This document shows positions 47,823 through 61,912 of a stretch of DNA of 64,000 bases, piece by piece. The stretch's first letter is position 1, and the number at the start of each line of letters is the position of its first letter. The notes beneath the pieces are model-generated. The model searched no databases, was not told where the DNA came from, and saw only the letters and a program-made list of their open reading frames with translations. Made by a program: the position numbers and the translations under genes. This stretch comes from Irpex lacteus (Eukaryota; Basidiomycota; Agaricomycetes; Polyporales; Irpicaceae). The stretch is taken from positions 1,674,001 through 1,738,000 of the forward strand of contig MQVO02000003.1 in NCBI GenBank assembly GCA_001986395.2, written 5' to 3'.

Positions 47823-48305
47823 TTCTCTCGTGGTTTGACACTCTTTAGATCTACTGAGATACTTCTATAGATTTAATTACACCTGATTTACGATTTATTA
47901 AATTCCGGCCAGCATGCATGCGCCGGCTGCTCTATTGACAAGGTGAGTCTTTGACAACACAAGTCATTTTCGACGGGCGATAGGCATAGATTGCTGAATA
48001 ACAGGGTCGTGCCGAATTGCCAAGGGGTGTATGTTGTGTCTAGTTGCATGACGTCGACAAACCAGACCTCGGACATCTCATACGTCTCATGCTGTACAAG
48101 ATCGATCAATGTCGACATCTTAGATCTTCATGTCAACGCGTGCCTTATTATTAAGGACCTTGCTCCCTGCGTTACATCAACTCACGACCTATGGGAGCCC
48201 ATATATAGGGACACGGTCTGTCGCACGACCGTCGAGTTGTCGGGATCCGGAAGGACGCCAAGCATATAGTGGGCACACGTCTACGAGTCAGACGAAATTG
48301 TTTAA
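47823..48305. other. 3' flank of the ABC transporter
   Basis: No gene was recognised. It leads into the repeat array. The GTCGAGTTGTCGGG segment near 48229 may be a worn copy of the repeat. Confidence 0.25.
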
Positions 48306-49242
48306 TAAGTATTCGTGTGATCGTACAATTAAATCACTGTGCTTACCTGATGACTCTCGTTTAATGGCCCTAACCACATCCTCCGTGCCCGTGCCAGTCT
48401 TTGCGCTGTGAACCTGGGAGGTCGAGACACGACTTATCGCTGTCCGGCGAGCAAGGTGCTGTGATTAACCAGTAAGCATTCGCGTTATCGTACAATTAAA
48501 TAGATATACTCACCGGATACCTCTTGTTTATCAGCCTTAACCACATCCTCCGTGCCCGTGCAAGTCTCACATCACCAACTTAAGAGGTCGCGACACGACG
48601 TCGTGTGGCCCTTGCGAAGGTCGTTTGACCACGGAATCACGGATCGACCCCCGATGACCAGCATCTTGGTGTCACTGCGAACGTCGTTCCACGACGTATC
48701 GCCGTCCGGCGAGCAGGGTTCTGAGGTGTTCAAAGGTAAGTATTCGCGGAATATTGCAATAAAATTACACCACGCACCTAATACGTCTCGTTTGGTAGCC
48801 CTAGTACGCCCGACATCCCTGTGTAGTCTTGGGCCGTCAACTTGAGAAGTCGTTCCGCTATGGATCACCGTTCGACGACCGACGTCTTGACGTCGCGAAC
48901 ATCGTTCCACAATGGATCAACGTCCTGCGAGCAAGGTTCTAGGGTTAACAAGTAAGTATTCCCGTCATCATGCAATGAGTCCCTGTACTCACCTGATAGC
49001 CCTCGTTCGAGAACCCCAACCCCTCAGAGGTTACGCGAGACTTGCATCGTCCGCTGAAGAAGCCTTGGCCGCGGCGGTGCCGTGTACGGGTGTCCGACGA
49101 GCGACATCTTGACGTGGCGAATGTTGTTCCGCAATGGATCAACGTCCGGCGAGTAGGGTCTAACGTCACGGTATCAAAGGTAAGTACTTGTGTTACAAGA
49201 GAATTCAATCGCACGACGCACCTGTTAACTCTTGTTCTATAG
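48306..49242 (+). repeat. Degenerate tandem array of intron-plus-exon-like units
   Basis: Five imperfect units begin at about 48306, 48472, 48736, 48952 and 49180 (periods 166, 264, 216 and 228 bp). Each starts with a version of GTAAGTATTCGCG. In units 2-5 this is an intact GT donor followed 60-63 nt later by an AG (48534, 48798, 49011, 49242), exactly the intron size of this genome; unit 1 has lost both. The part after the AG resembles the others (CCTTAACCACATCCTCCGTG is near-identical in units 1 and 2). Near the end, GTCCGGCGAGCAGGGTTCT-like sequence recurs in units 1-4. The exon-like parts of units 1-4 are 105, 201, 153 and 168 nt, all multiples of three, but carry stops in every frame in unit 3. 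Confidence 0.75.
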
Positions 49243-50794
49243 CCTTAACAGGTCGTCTGTCCACGAGTTGTGCGTCAGTGGCCTTGGCTGTACGATGTCA
49301 TTATTATGAATATAAAACTTGTCACTGAACGTACTTACCAACATCCTCATGCTGATTCTTCCCTGTTGGATTACGATTGCGGGGATTCATTGTAATGTAG
49401 GAAACAAAAACTTGAATGAGAATAAACAAGGCGCTTGACGCCAAGAAGCATGTCTCATGTTGCCCGAAAATCCGAATCGCAGGCGCCGGGGCATGAAAAC
49501 ATGGTTCTGAGGGTATGAAAAATAATGTAGCAGGTGTTACATCTACAGTGTGTCCTTTGTTGAGGCGTTCACCGCAGATGAAGCTGCTTAAGGATGAGAT
49601 CACCGCTCTAGGGTACTTATAGGCGGGCGGCGCGCTCCCGACGCGTCGGCGTAAATACAGCCAAACATATCAACGCGTAGTCACCACATGACCGTGACCA
49701 CTAGCGCTCAAAGTACTCGAAGTCTGAAGCATGACACTCATGTGTCCTTAGAACCTATGTCATAAATACTATATTGATCCTCCTTTGCACGTTTCATATA
49801 GACTGCACCAATGATTACCTTATAAGGCAGTTATAGTCTCGCTCTGCTAGTGTTCTTCATAAGCTGCGAACTCACACTGCTCATGTCTTACTACATTAAC
49901 CGTGAGTCCTTCACAAGCGCTATCAGTTTTCATGTATACTATAATGTCTATGAAAGTCTGTCTATACACATAGGTTACATTACATAAACTTGCGCCTGAG
50001 GGAGACTGAGGGAACCGCGCGCCACGCGAGGACAGGACGACGGATGAGTAATCAGCTCCGGAGAAAGTTTACATCCCTTGAGACTGATGCTTTAAAAGGG
50101 TGGGTAGCCTGCTGTGTTGGTGCACTCGAAATGCACGCATCGACCTGCGATCAAACTAGTCACAGTAAAGCTGTGAACGAAGCAAAAAGAAGCTAATTCA
50201 CTCGTTTCAGGCCCTTGAAGGTTTGTGTCGGCCAATAGCGTCAATTACATCAAAACATGCAATTGATATTCTCGATAACCAATCGATCTAGTGCCCAGAT
50301 CGACACTCTACAAACACACTACTTGACGATTATATCCTCGACGTCACCGACGCCCGTCTGTTCGACTAGGTCAAAGCGGGATTACGCGGATGCGCCGCCA
50401 GAAAGGTGCCGACCACGTTGTACGGTTTCTGCAAAATTGCGTGATATTTCTCGGGGAACCGTTTTTCCATGTGTCCTTCAGCTGCATAAGAGTGCCATCG
50501 AACACTTCAGAACTTGAATAATGATACCACTACGTATGTCATAGATACTATTAGACCAGCAGAGCTGTAACAGGCTTACCTCGACAGCGACTTTCTTGGC
50601 CAATCGAGAGTGGCGCCTCTCTGCTATATCATCTTCCTTTGTCCATCGGATCGTCGTCGTTATCGAACTCCTGCGCTTCGTCATCAGCACTATCGTAGTC
50701 CGAAAAATCGTCACCTAAGCCTGAGTGACGATCTGCCTGGCTTAGATATTCATATGAGCTATGTGATATTTAGTTCACGGAGACTTACGACGTA
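49243..50794. other. Non-coding or decayed region
   Basis: No intact gene was recognised. A minus-strand ORF at 49322-49603 has one hydrophobic stretch (FLASSALFILIQVFVSYI) but no continuation or known motif. The segment 50478-50714 on the minus strand carries a basic/acidic fragment (EDDIAERRHSRLAKKVAVE) ending at a GTAAGC donor, which may be another gene remnant. Confidence 0.25.
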
Positions 50795-51376
50795 CCTAGA
50801 AGTCGGGCGTTCATATGCGAAGGCGGATATTAGCGTGAATGAGCCGGAACCCATTGTTACGTACAGGGGCTTGTCTGCTGAACCGTGGGGGTGGACGATG
50901 GAGAGGTGGGGGACAATGATTTCTACGTTATGGAGGACAAGTACGGCACCGGTGTGTCCCATGCATCTAAGTCGAAGACGCGATTAAGACAAGGAAACGA
51001 GCCTAGGGATATACACACGTATCAGATAGCATTTGCATCAGCATATTCACCATCCCCTCGTTATGAGTGCGTGTATCGTTGCTTCAAATTAATCGAAGCA
51101 GGACTCGGTTCCGCGACGATCCTGCATTGCAGGACTAGATATTGCGTGTGAATCTGGAAGGTCGTGTGTGAGTCAGATACACACTCGACGTGGTGCTGAG
51201 CACGCACCTGTCCAATCCCTCTCAGCTATGATGCACTCTTCCATTTCGCCTTTGTCTGTACCGAAGACGAGCTTACGTATCAAGAAAGATCCGACGATAA
51301 TTGAAGTTAAGGCATCGTGTAGTGTCACGTCGTGATCGCTGAGAAATTGTTTCCGTTGACGATGTTCTTGAGCCAC
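50795..51376 (-). pseudogene. PUP1: Decayed proteasome 20S beta-2 (PUP1/PSMB7) copy
   Basis: Three collinear blocks on the minus strand resemble the beta-2 catalytic subunit. At 51307-51209, TSIIVGSFL...VFGTD...CIIAERD parallels the mature N-terminus (TTIVG..F..GVVLGADTRAT.G.IVADK). At 51134-51010, CNAGSSRNRVLLRLI then a stop then SN...VNMLMQMLS parallels the CGAGTAAD...LISSN...MLKQML region. At 50977-50795, GHTGAVLVL, HLSIVHPHGSADKPLYVTMG and SGSF parallel the GAALVLGG and HPHGSTDKLPYVTMGSGS block. The frame shifts between blocks, an in-frame stop (TGA in block 2) is present, the C-terminal GIFNDLGSGSN region is missing, and the mature Thr-1 neighbour reads TS rather than TT. It is therefore an inactive relic, not a working proteolytic subunit. 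Confidence 0.7.
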
Positions 51377-53155
51377 AAATTCCAGGACTCATAGCATGTG
51401 ATAGCTCACAGGTATGTAGTCCAGGGGTTAGAATCTGGTGAAGGTGGGCTGAAACGGTGGCCATCGCGAATATTGTTGCATTTGAAGCTTGAGCAGTGAG
51501 GTGAGATCGTGGGTGTCCGTTTACTTATCACAGAAGTTTTATACTTAGCGTAACAAGCATTTTGAATATAAGCAAGACTTACAAGAGAGAGAGCGAACAT
51601 GTGTTCGTTTGCGCTGCCTGGTCAGAGTAACCGTCGAGGTGGTCGTTGCGGTTGAAGTCCCCTTCGGCGTTTTCAGCTGAAGCGGTAACAGGCGCCTGCT
51701 GAGGGACTCTGTCGCGTACCCTCGTCAACGATTCTGCTAGTGCAACAACTAGACGGCGTACGGGTATACGATGCAGCCAGGTTAGAGAGATGAAGGTACG
51801 TACCTCCAGAAGCTCATATCAAGCACGCTGTTTCTCATGTTTTTAGAGCACACAGTTTCATTATCATCGCACGGTCTAACGAACATACCAGCACTGTAGT
51901 GTTCTCGGTTCATCAAAGCTTTGTTTTGAAAGATCCACCCGACTCACTATGCGCCAGAGCATGTGCCTAGTAGAGTTATACACCATAGCATCCGTCGTTC
52001 AACTGCTTACAGATCAGAGAGAGGTCACTCATAATAAAGGCGATATCGCGATTTCCAGGCCACGAAGAAGTCTTCTATTTGCAGGCCGTAAGACCTACTA
52101 CTTGTCTATGTACAAATACTTACCAATGCAAGCTTGTGTCTATTGATCAGTCGCAGTTCCTTGGATATACGCATCTCATGTCACTAGCGCCGCCGCGCGA
52201 CACGCTAGCGCTGCGACAGCAATTGCAACTTAAGCTTGAACGTCCAGGCTACAATATTCTGAGGCTTTCTCATTCTATGACATTACTTCACACCCTGGTC
52301 AAGCCTATACTGCTCATAGGTGTGCTGAAGCTACTTCTGGCTGTCGGGTATGTAAGAACCGAGGTTATAGCTCAGTAATTCCCAACAGCAAATCATGATT
52401 ATCGCGGCGGTTTGCTGGCCTGCCAGTGGGAGGAAACGGAAACAGATGGTAGTACGCCTTCGCTATACCACCGATCAGATATCCTTTCTAACTAGAGCAG
52501 CTTAGAGCACCCATCCTGAGATGAAAAATCCCGAAGCATGGGACAGTCGTGATAGTTACTGCTCATTCATGCCATCCCTGAGGGTTGCCATAGATCCAAT
52601 GCCTCATACGACGGCCACAATTCCATTGCTCAGTGTCTAATTCATTGCTGGAGTCATAAGATCTGGGCATCACGAAGCTGGTGTAATATCGAAATACGGC
52701 CCTGTTGGTCGTCATCACGTATGAACCAAGGCAGTGGTCCTTGCTGGCACCACCCGTATACTACTTATAGGGAGTAATCTGGGGCTACTTCCCGCTTCCG
52801 AATCCAACTCTCACTTTGCCTACGTATACAGCGTTGAACGCTTCACACCGCTCGAGGTGAGTAGAGTCCCCCTCTGTCATACCGTCAATAATCACCCAAC
52901 GGTCATGATAGGCGGAATTCGAGACAGCGAACGGGCCCGGAGCATAGTACTCTGTGATGACTGGAACAGGGACGTCCTCAGAGGTGAAGTCGAGATGGCA
53001 CAGCGCAAGTAAGACAAGCTCTTTGTTGTCCAGTCTAGGGCTTCTTTCTTACATTCATTCCAGCATTCAGTCGCTCTGCTTTCCATACTACGCCTACAGC
53101 GAAACATTCTCCCCACCACACGGGACATCACAACCACAAGGGGCACAATCAGGAT
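51377..53155. other. 1.8 kb region without an intact gene
   Basis: Short ORFs only. The minus-strand stretch just right of the PUP1 relic (to about 51464) may be its lost N-terminal extension. No domain was recognised in 51600-53155. The end is the promoter of the membrane protein gene. Confidence 0.25.
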
Positions 53156-54473
53156 ATGGAAGCTTTGCCTACTAGTTCTCCGAGTTCCACTTCTGTGTCC
53201 AATTCCCCCCCTCGAGACACTCCTTCCAGCGATGGTACTTCCGGAGGTGGTGGTGATGGAAGCGACTCAGGAAATAATAGTGATGACGGGAAGAGCAAGA
53301 AGGGTGGCGACAAATTTAATCAGAAAAGCTCTGACTCGAGCGACGGTCATAACAGCGGGAATGGGAACGATGGGAGTAATTTTGGTGGAAGTGCAAAGGG
53401 ACTGGTTCAGGGATTTGCTATGCATCATTGCCAGCCCCACGGAGACAACGAGGCACAGTTCACGGGTGCTTGGGTGGCCAATGTCTCATTGCTACCAGTA
53501 GGAGCAGCACCACTGACATTCACCTCGCGTACTTCCATGACACCAGGTACGCAGGCGTCAATTCAGTTCAATGGTAAGTCATATCTACTTCACGACTCCC
53601 TGTGAGTAATGATGTCCCTGTAGGAACGAAAATCATGATCATGGGCCAAATCCACAAAAGTAATGGCGGCGCCCCTCCAGCTATGGCTGTTTACACCATC
53701 GACAGGAACACAACTGCAAATTCCATCGAGCTACCACTTCCGATTAGTAACATGGACATACCTCTGCTATCATTCTTCACTTCCCCTAACCTACCCTACG
53801 GAACCCACTCTCTCGACATCAACGTTACAGCAGTAAGCTCTCAAATGCCTTACACTGTGAACGGCTTCATAATCTGCGACTCTGGTGCTGGCAGTCCTGC
53901 TGCCGACCTCTCTGGGTTTTCTCACGGGAAACCTCACCCCAAAGGTCTCAGCCCTGGCGCCATTGCCGGGATCGTCATAGGCTGTGTTGCTTTTGTTCTT
54001 CTCATTGTCCTTGGATGCTTTCTTTTCCGTCGGAGGCAGCGTAACATGCGCTCTGCTAGGACAGCAGATAGTCCCATAACTCGGTGGCTTGAGAGGCGTA
54101 TGTCCGGTGAGCTTAGTCTCAATGTAGCTTCCGATTTTTGCACTTCACTAAATTCGGTGTTCTAGGTACACTCTTTACATCGTCCACTTCCATCATGCGC
54201 GCCACGCCTAGCGACCATAGTGCTGTTGCAGTTCCGCCATTTGACCAGATCTCTACCCTCGAGAAGTCCGATGATGGATATTATCCGAGGTCTCCGACTG
54301 AAATGTCCCCTCGATCCATAACACCACAGTCTACAAGGAGCACCCACCGGTCTGCACGTAAACCCGTAAGGTCACCTTCCATATTGACGCTTCCGTCGTT
54401 CGGATCCTCCAATCGGTCTATTATTACGACTGAGGTCACGCCTCCTGTCCCGGCGAAAATACACCCTACGTAG
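53156..54473 (+). CDS. Single-pass membrane protein with Ser/Gly-rich outer region, hypothetical
   Basis: Three exons (53156-53573, 53624-54106, 54166-54473) give 402 aa. The N-terminal 80 residues are low complexity (SDSGNNSDDGKSKKGGDKFN). They precede a compact domain with GAWVANVSLLPVG, TKIMIMGQIHKSN, MAVYTIDRNTT and YGTHSLDINVTAV, which looks beta-rich, with N-glycosylation sequons (NVS, NTT, NVT). One transmembrane helix follows (LSPGAIAGIVIGCVAFVLLI), then a basic anchor RRRQRNMR and a cytosolic Ser/Thr/Pro tail. This plan is common among agaricomycete surface proteins of unknown role. No signal peptide is visible at the chosen ATG, so an upstream exon may be missing. Confidence 0.7.
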
Positions 54474-54819
54474 GAGAACGCACAGTGTTATCTGCACTTA
54501 CATACATCGCGGGCGACTTGTAACTTTATTATTGATTTATACGCGTACCCATCTTGGACAGGGCGAGCCTTATATATTCGACATTGAACACTATAGACAG
54601 TCTCATAGCGCAATATGCACACGGAAGAAGCTGTAAGATGCGAGGAGAAAAACATGTATTCACAATGTAGCTATTAGACCCCAAATTCCATAGGTAAACT
54701 TCTATATTCTACAATTTATTGGGGATATCTCATAAGTCGCTCCGTAAAGAAAGAATCCTAGAATAAGTTACAGGGCCAGGGCGATTCTGAAAGCGTGTAC
54801 CATAGTTGAACAAGGACGT
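54474..54819. other. Convergent 3' region
   Basis: A/T-rich spacer between the membrane protein (+) and malic enzyme (-) genes; no gene was seen. Confidence 0.35.
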
Positions 54820-56812
<1,993 letters not shown>

Positions 56813-58253
56813 TGCGAATTTGTGTTAGTACTGTCGAGGGTACAATGTGGAGGGAGTAGAAAACTGTTGCAGCGAGAATGACTATCAAACAACCGGTCTC
56901 AGCTGGCTTTTATGTGTCTGTGCACCGCAGGCGTGCCGCCCCTGAGGCCTGATGGGTTTGTCAAGATGCCGGAAAGCCACGGAAGGAGACAGTAGGGTCG
57001 TGGTGGAAACAAGCCAAACGAACAGCTCAAATCATGGATGAATGCATCTGTTAAGGTTCAACCGTGTCCCAAAGTCCAGACGGAGCCCCTACAGCGGGCG
57101 GAGAGGGCTATCCGTGTCCCCGATTTACCGTACCTGCCTCACCAGCTTCATTTCCGGCACCTGGACCAGTCTGGAGGTTCCAATGACGAGAGAAAACAAA
57201 AATGCGGCTGGGCGAGATGAAACTGGTCAAGCCAGAGGCCCACCACGCGAGGTGCAAAAGCGATGAAAAGTAGCGAACTGCGTCACGTCTGCTCATGATG
57301 AACATGGTCTCGAATCATGCGCCTCACGTCTGAACAATCTCACGACAGTGATTGTCCTGAACGGCAAACATCGTGCCAGAGGACTACATCAACAATCCTT
57401 TAGATTGCAACTCACCTCTCTTTCGTATCACGTTTTGCATGGTGTCAGATTTTGAGCGACTTGCTGCTGTTCACGGGGCACGTTTCAGTGAGCAAGATGT
57501 CTATGTATGTGCAGTCAGTCCAAGACGTACCGTTATAAATAAGTCGAGTTCAGCATAACACCCCAACCCCAAACAACTATGTCGTGTCATGACCGGCTAC
57601 TGCTAGGAATGAGTCGATTCTGACTCGCGCTGGAAACGGAGGTCCGCTAGTCGTTCTACACCTTGGCACGACCCATCCTCATTCTCACATGTCTTTGTCA
57701 TGGCGCAATTCACCACCTACGGGATTACAGCTCCGGAGAGTTTGTAGTACACCACCAGATACTCATGAGCTATAGGTTATGTGCGGCAACTTGCCTGTTG
57801 ACACGGAGCGCGGACATGGCGATTCTTGCCTTCGACGTCGTTCACATGCAAATACACGATGCTGAGGACGGGAATGTTCGATAAAACTGGGGGTGCTATG
57901 TAGTGGTTCAAGTTGCTGGGGCAAGTACGAACATTAACAGCAGACTCGGAGGCTATAGTAAACAAAATGATGACTAAGCATTTCTATTCCAGGCAGCCAA
58001 TCCCCGGACTTGTACTCACCACCCACATCGACGACTGCACAAGTACAGCACGCATTACACCTGGCTCGTCCCAGCTCGAAAGTTTTCTGGATTATGCAAC
58101 CACGTTTGGCTGCAGCCAAGCTATCGATAGAGATACAACAATGCCAAATCACGGATGATCGAAGATCATCAGCACGACATAGCAAGTCAAGCCATGAACA
58201 CAGTAAGCACGTCTCTAGTTTCTCATCTATGTTTGAATTAATAGCTTATAATT
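56813..58253. other. Intergenic region, no gene recognised
   Basis: Contains the malic-enzyme promoter on the left. The rest holds only short ORFs without motif or splice support. Confidence 0.3.
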
Positions 58254-58748
58254 GTGTTGTTAGCGCAAGACAAGGGGAGTTTTATAGCCAGTTCTGACGT
58301 CGACGTGTATCACCCAGTCGCGCTTGGCCAAACACATCTCGGCTTTCATTTCGGTGGGAGATCTATGTCGTCGCAATGCGTATCTAAGTGCTACCTACTC
58401 AGGACTTTCAACAATTTCGTGTGTTTCCTCATGGCAGATTTCGCACGTGTGGGAGGAGCCGGTAATGGGATTCCATACAATTTTCTAGCGAGTCCTTGTC
58501 TACGACATAAGTACACGGAGACCATCAAACTCAGTTTGGTACGTGTCCTCGTGCTTGATACGGAAAATACAACTGATTGCTTACAGCTGATAAACAATCA
58601 AGAACTACCATCACGAGGCGATACACGCGTTGCCCCCGAAGAGAAGTTACGAACGTTCAGTGGGTGGATATACATGCTACAGTGGCTATGGACCGCCAAG
58701 TCGGCACTCGACGTATGCGAAAGTGGGCCATATGTTCCGTGTGTCTAG
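58254..58748 (+). CDS. Unrecognised ORF, doubtful gene or remnant
   Basis: An open frame of about 160 codons contains KGSFIASSDVDVYHPVALG and ARVGGAGNGIPYNFLASPC. It follows a plausible acceptor (TTAG at about 58262) and contains one in-frame 48-nt GTACGT...CAG intron-like segment (58539-58586). No start with a promoter and no known domain were found. It could be a short lineage-specific gene or a decayed one. It ends about 200 bp before the VPS62 start. Confidence 0.2.
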   Translation: MLLAQDKGSFIASSDVDVYHPVALGQTHLGFHFGGRSMSSQCVSKCYLLRTFNNFVCFLMADFARVGGAGNGIPYNFLASPCLRHKYTETIKLSLVRVLVLDTENTTDCLQLINNQELPSRGDTRVAPEEKLRTFSGWIYMLQWLWTAKSALDVCESGPYVPCV

Positions 58749-58948
58749 CGAAGTCTCTTCTCACAAACGAAACAGTCTTCTCTGACAAGCCAGGAAGTAT
58801 GTCCATGCGTCAACGAAGATTGTGGGTTACCCAGAGCATATGGACGACATCGCAACGACCTCGGGCATTCCTAGAGATATAAATGCAAGGCAACTCAAAT
58901 TGGACTTCATTAGGCTCACCCCTCGCCTAACGCATCCTATCCGGCGAC

Positions 58949-60039
58949 ATGTTCTGGTCGACTCTGGCACCCTGGGCACTCCTTCTGCCTTCCCTCGCAC
59001 TTGCCAAGCCGATTCGCAGGGATACACAGGCAGTTCCGTCGTTTGTCTTGCAGTACGCGCCTCTATCGTACTTGCACTCTCAGGAAAAGTACTGGCCGGC
59101 AGATATCGCAGACCACTTGACCCACGTTACGCCTCAGCAGGACAACAAGAATGTTGCGGACTCGGTTGATTTCAGCAGCATCGGCTCTCTCGGTAGCGAT
59201 GTCTATCTGACCTCGAAGGATGATGTGGGGTCTCATCCCGCGTGGTTGGGTGGCATTCCGACGGACTCGACCGGTTTCACGGACGCACCGGCGACGATCA
59301 TCGTAGCCAACAAAGCCGACGGTGTCACTGACGCATTTTATTTCTATTTCTACTCTTACGACCATGCAACGGTGCGCGGAGCTCTTCTCCTTTACCTTAT
59401 TCACTTACTCAAGCTCTATGTAGTACCTCGACCTCCAGTTTGGAGACCACGTAGGTGACTGGGAGCACTCAGCCGTACGCTTTGTCAACGGCGAGCCCAC
59501 ACTTGTCTACCTCTCTGCACACAGCGGTGGCTCCGCATATAACTTCAGCGCCGTTGAAAAGCAGGATGGTCGACCGGTCACCTACATTGCCAACGGCACT
59601 CACGCTAACTACGCTACGACCGGTGCTCATCAGCATGATCTTCCTCTGTTGGACGACCAGACAGACAAGGGCCACCTGTGGGACGTTACGAAGAACTTCC
59701 GCGGATTTACATACGACGTTTCTTCCCAATCTTTCGCCGTTGCCAGTGGCGCAGCTGCTGGTGGCTCGATGGAGGCTGGGGAAGGGGTTGGTTGGTTGAA
59801 CTTTCCAGGACACTGGGGTGACAAGCAGTACCCCATTCTCACAAAGGATGGACAGTACTGCATCACAAGTTCGGAGTGCAAGTACGTCGATGGGCCGACA
59901 GGTATGCATTTGTCACATTTCCTATATGTCAACGCCGATTGAGTTTTGAATATGTTCCTCAGGGCCCAAGGCGAAGAATCTGGGTCGTACAGCAATCTGC
60001 CAAAATGAGTCCAAATGCGATATAAAGAGCTCGCTATAG
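58949..60039 (+). CDS. VPS62: VPS62-family secreted/vacuolar protein
   Basis: Three exons (58949-59371, 59424-59901, 59963-60039) give 325 aa. A signal peptide (WSTLAPWALLLPSLALA) is followed by a Kex2-like site (PIRRD) and then the family blocks: LQYAPLSYLHSQEKYWPADI, ADHLTHVTPQ, DAFYFYFYSYDHATYLDL, FGDHVGDWEHSAVRFVNGEP, LVYLSAHSGGSAYNFSAVEK, ANGTHANYATTGAHQHDL and a C-terminal Cys-bearing tail. Yeast Vps62 was found as a vacuolar-sorting mutant gene, but its biochemical role is unclear; fungal members are mostly secreted. The conserved HVGDWEH and GTHANYAT His-rich blocks suggest a metal-binding pocket, which is inference. The first ATG gives a proper signal peptide and was chosen as start. 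Confidence 0.88.
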
Positions 60040-60712
60040 CTTTCGACATGTAATTAAGGATGGCATTCATAGCTTCAGGGATTTCAGGCAGTGAATGTAT
60101 AACTAAGTTGTAAACTCACTTCCCGGTGTATCACATTCGGATGAACGGTTCTTTGCACGTTTGAGCTGATCGAATCATCTTCCGTAGATTCCTTGAGCAC
60201 CCCAATCCCCCTGACGTACGTATGCAGAACAGACGAGAAAACGGATAGGCACGCGCGACTCTCTCGATCATTGAAAGCGGTACAGACGCTGTCAACTCGG
60301 GCCCCTTCAAGCTTCAATTTTGAGGGGCACATAAGGTTATAGCCAACGTTCACCGCCACGACGCTGACGCATTTTCTGACAGCCAGGGAGAGTCGCAGTA
60401 CACGAATCAGATCTTGTGGATTCTTCCTCACTTAGTTAGGTGTCTCATCTACCCATCGTTCGCGCTCTCTACTTAACTCGTCTCCTTTGTAGACGTTTTA
60501 TCAGTCAGTCAAATGAATGGAAGTAGAATGCACCTGACCTGCCAGCGTACTTAACCCCGCTCCGCAAAAAAGCAGATCTACTGCGTTCTTCAACTGGGCG
60601 ACGTACGCGCGTCCTCAAACACAGCACACACAAAAACTACAACTATGTAGACAAACGCGTGTGTTCTCGCAAGCCTATCCCGCTGGCTTCTCAGAGCGTA
60701 TACGGTTGCGAT
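60040..60712. other. Intergenic region
   Basis: No gene was recognised. A minus-strand ORF at 60084-60431 has no motif. The right end is the promoter of the next gene, with an alternative upstream in-frame ATG at 60659. Confidence 0.3.
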
Positions 60713-61654
60713 ATGTCCTCGACGCCGTTCATACGCTCCGCGCCTACATCATTCAGGCTAGTGTTGCCCACCGGCATCCTCAGCAACACTACCAGCGAAA
60801 GCGTAGGAAGACTTGGACTAAGCCCTACCGCTACGGGGAATGCAACTGGCCCTGCGCAGGCACCACTACTGGCTGGAGTCGGCGGAGCTGGTCTCATACT
60901 GGTGTTTGTTGCATGCGCGCTATTACTCGCTGTGCTCATTGCGACGTTCATCTTCCGCGGGCTTCGAGGACCTCGATCGAGGTTAAATTCTGGAGGAGCG
61001 CCATGGGACGACTTTGAGTCACCTGCACCTGTGACGCGACCCCCTTCTCCACAGTTAGGAGAAAAGCCCAGGATGGCCAACGTATATGTCACAACTTCGA
61101 GCACGCAGCAGTATGCACCTCGCAGTGCAGGATCATGGCGAAGCGTTCAGGTAAGAGTGGTCTTAAAGCTCTAGATGAACACGCACTTATTATCTTTGGC
61201 TTGTGTACTGTAGCCCTTATCGGCTTCGAGGGTTGTTGATACTGTAACCCTGCCAACATTGCCCAAAGGCAAGCGAGCAAGTATCTCCTCCATCGACTCG
61301 AGATACAGTCAAGACGACGACTCTCTATCATCTATTGAACTTAGCCCACCCCCACGCTATGCACTGGACATGGGCAGTCGCTCGCCCCGTATACCTCCCG
61401 CACTCCTCCCGACTTCACCAAAACCTACAAACGTGCGCGTCGCAGTTCCCATCGCTATGCCGCGCCCTCCCCCCTCGATTCACAATCCTTGGAACGTAAC
61501 AAGTCCACATGATGTGGATCTTGGCAGGGCCACAAGTTCGTACTTCGAGCATTCTCACCAAGCTGATGGGGAGGCAGATATTCCGGAATTCTGTCTTGGT
61601 GTTGCGGACGTCAGCCCCGGGAAACAACAGGAAGGAAAGAAGGAGAAGGAATAA
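60713..61654 (+). CDS. Single-pass membrane protein with Ser/Pro-rich tail, hypothetical
   Basis: Two exons (60713-61150, 61214-61654) give 292 aa. A short Ser/Thr-rich outer segment with N-glycosylation sites (LSNTTSES, GNATG) precedes a long hydrophobic helix (VGGAGLILVFVACALLLAVL), a basic stop-transfer (RGLRGPRSR) and a cytosolic tail full of SP/TP sites (RPPSPQLGEKPR, ELSPPPRYALDMG, LLPTSPKPTN) ending in a Lys/Glu-rich terminus. It resembles the membrane protein at 53156 in plan only, not in sequence. ATG 60713 was preferred over 60659, which would add 18 residues. Confidence 0.7.
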
Positions 61655-61912
61655 TATGTACAGATGAGGATTCCATACAGATCATTTAGAAATGTCTAAG
61701 TTCCCTAGACTCCCTTACTTTTCTGCCAGACGGCATACGATTTTTACGACGAGACGATATCTTTCAGTGACATATGTAGATTTATGGGGTAGAGAGGCGT
61801 GTATTCGTACATGTTTTGTATTATTTTTGTATACAGATTGTATCCATGACCAAATGCCAACTCATCAGTAGCAGCCGACGGGTCCAATCCTCGCGACCTT
61901 GAAGTTGCGCAT

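Noticed and set aside
48572..48910. 112-codon minus-strand ORF across the repeat array
   Set aside because: Runs through both exon-like and intron-like parts of the repeat, so it does not follow the repeat structure and is probably accidental.
50885..51151. Plus-strand ORF beginning MGVDDGEVGDND
   Set aside because: Antisense of the proteasome relic; the minus strand carries the recognisable similarity.
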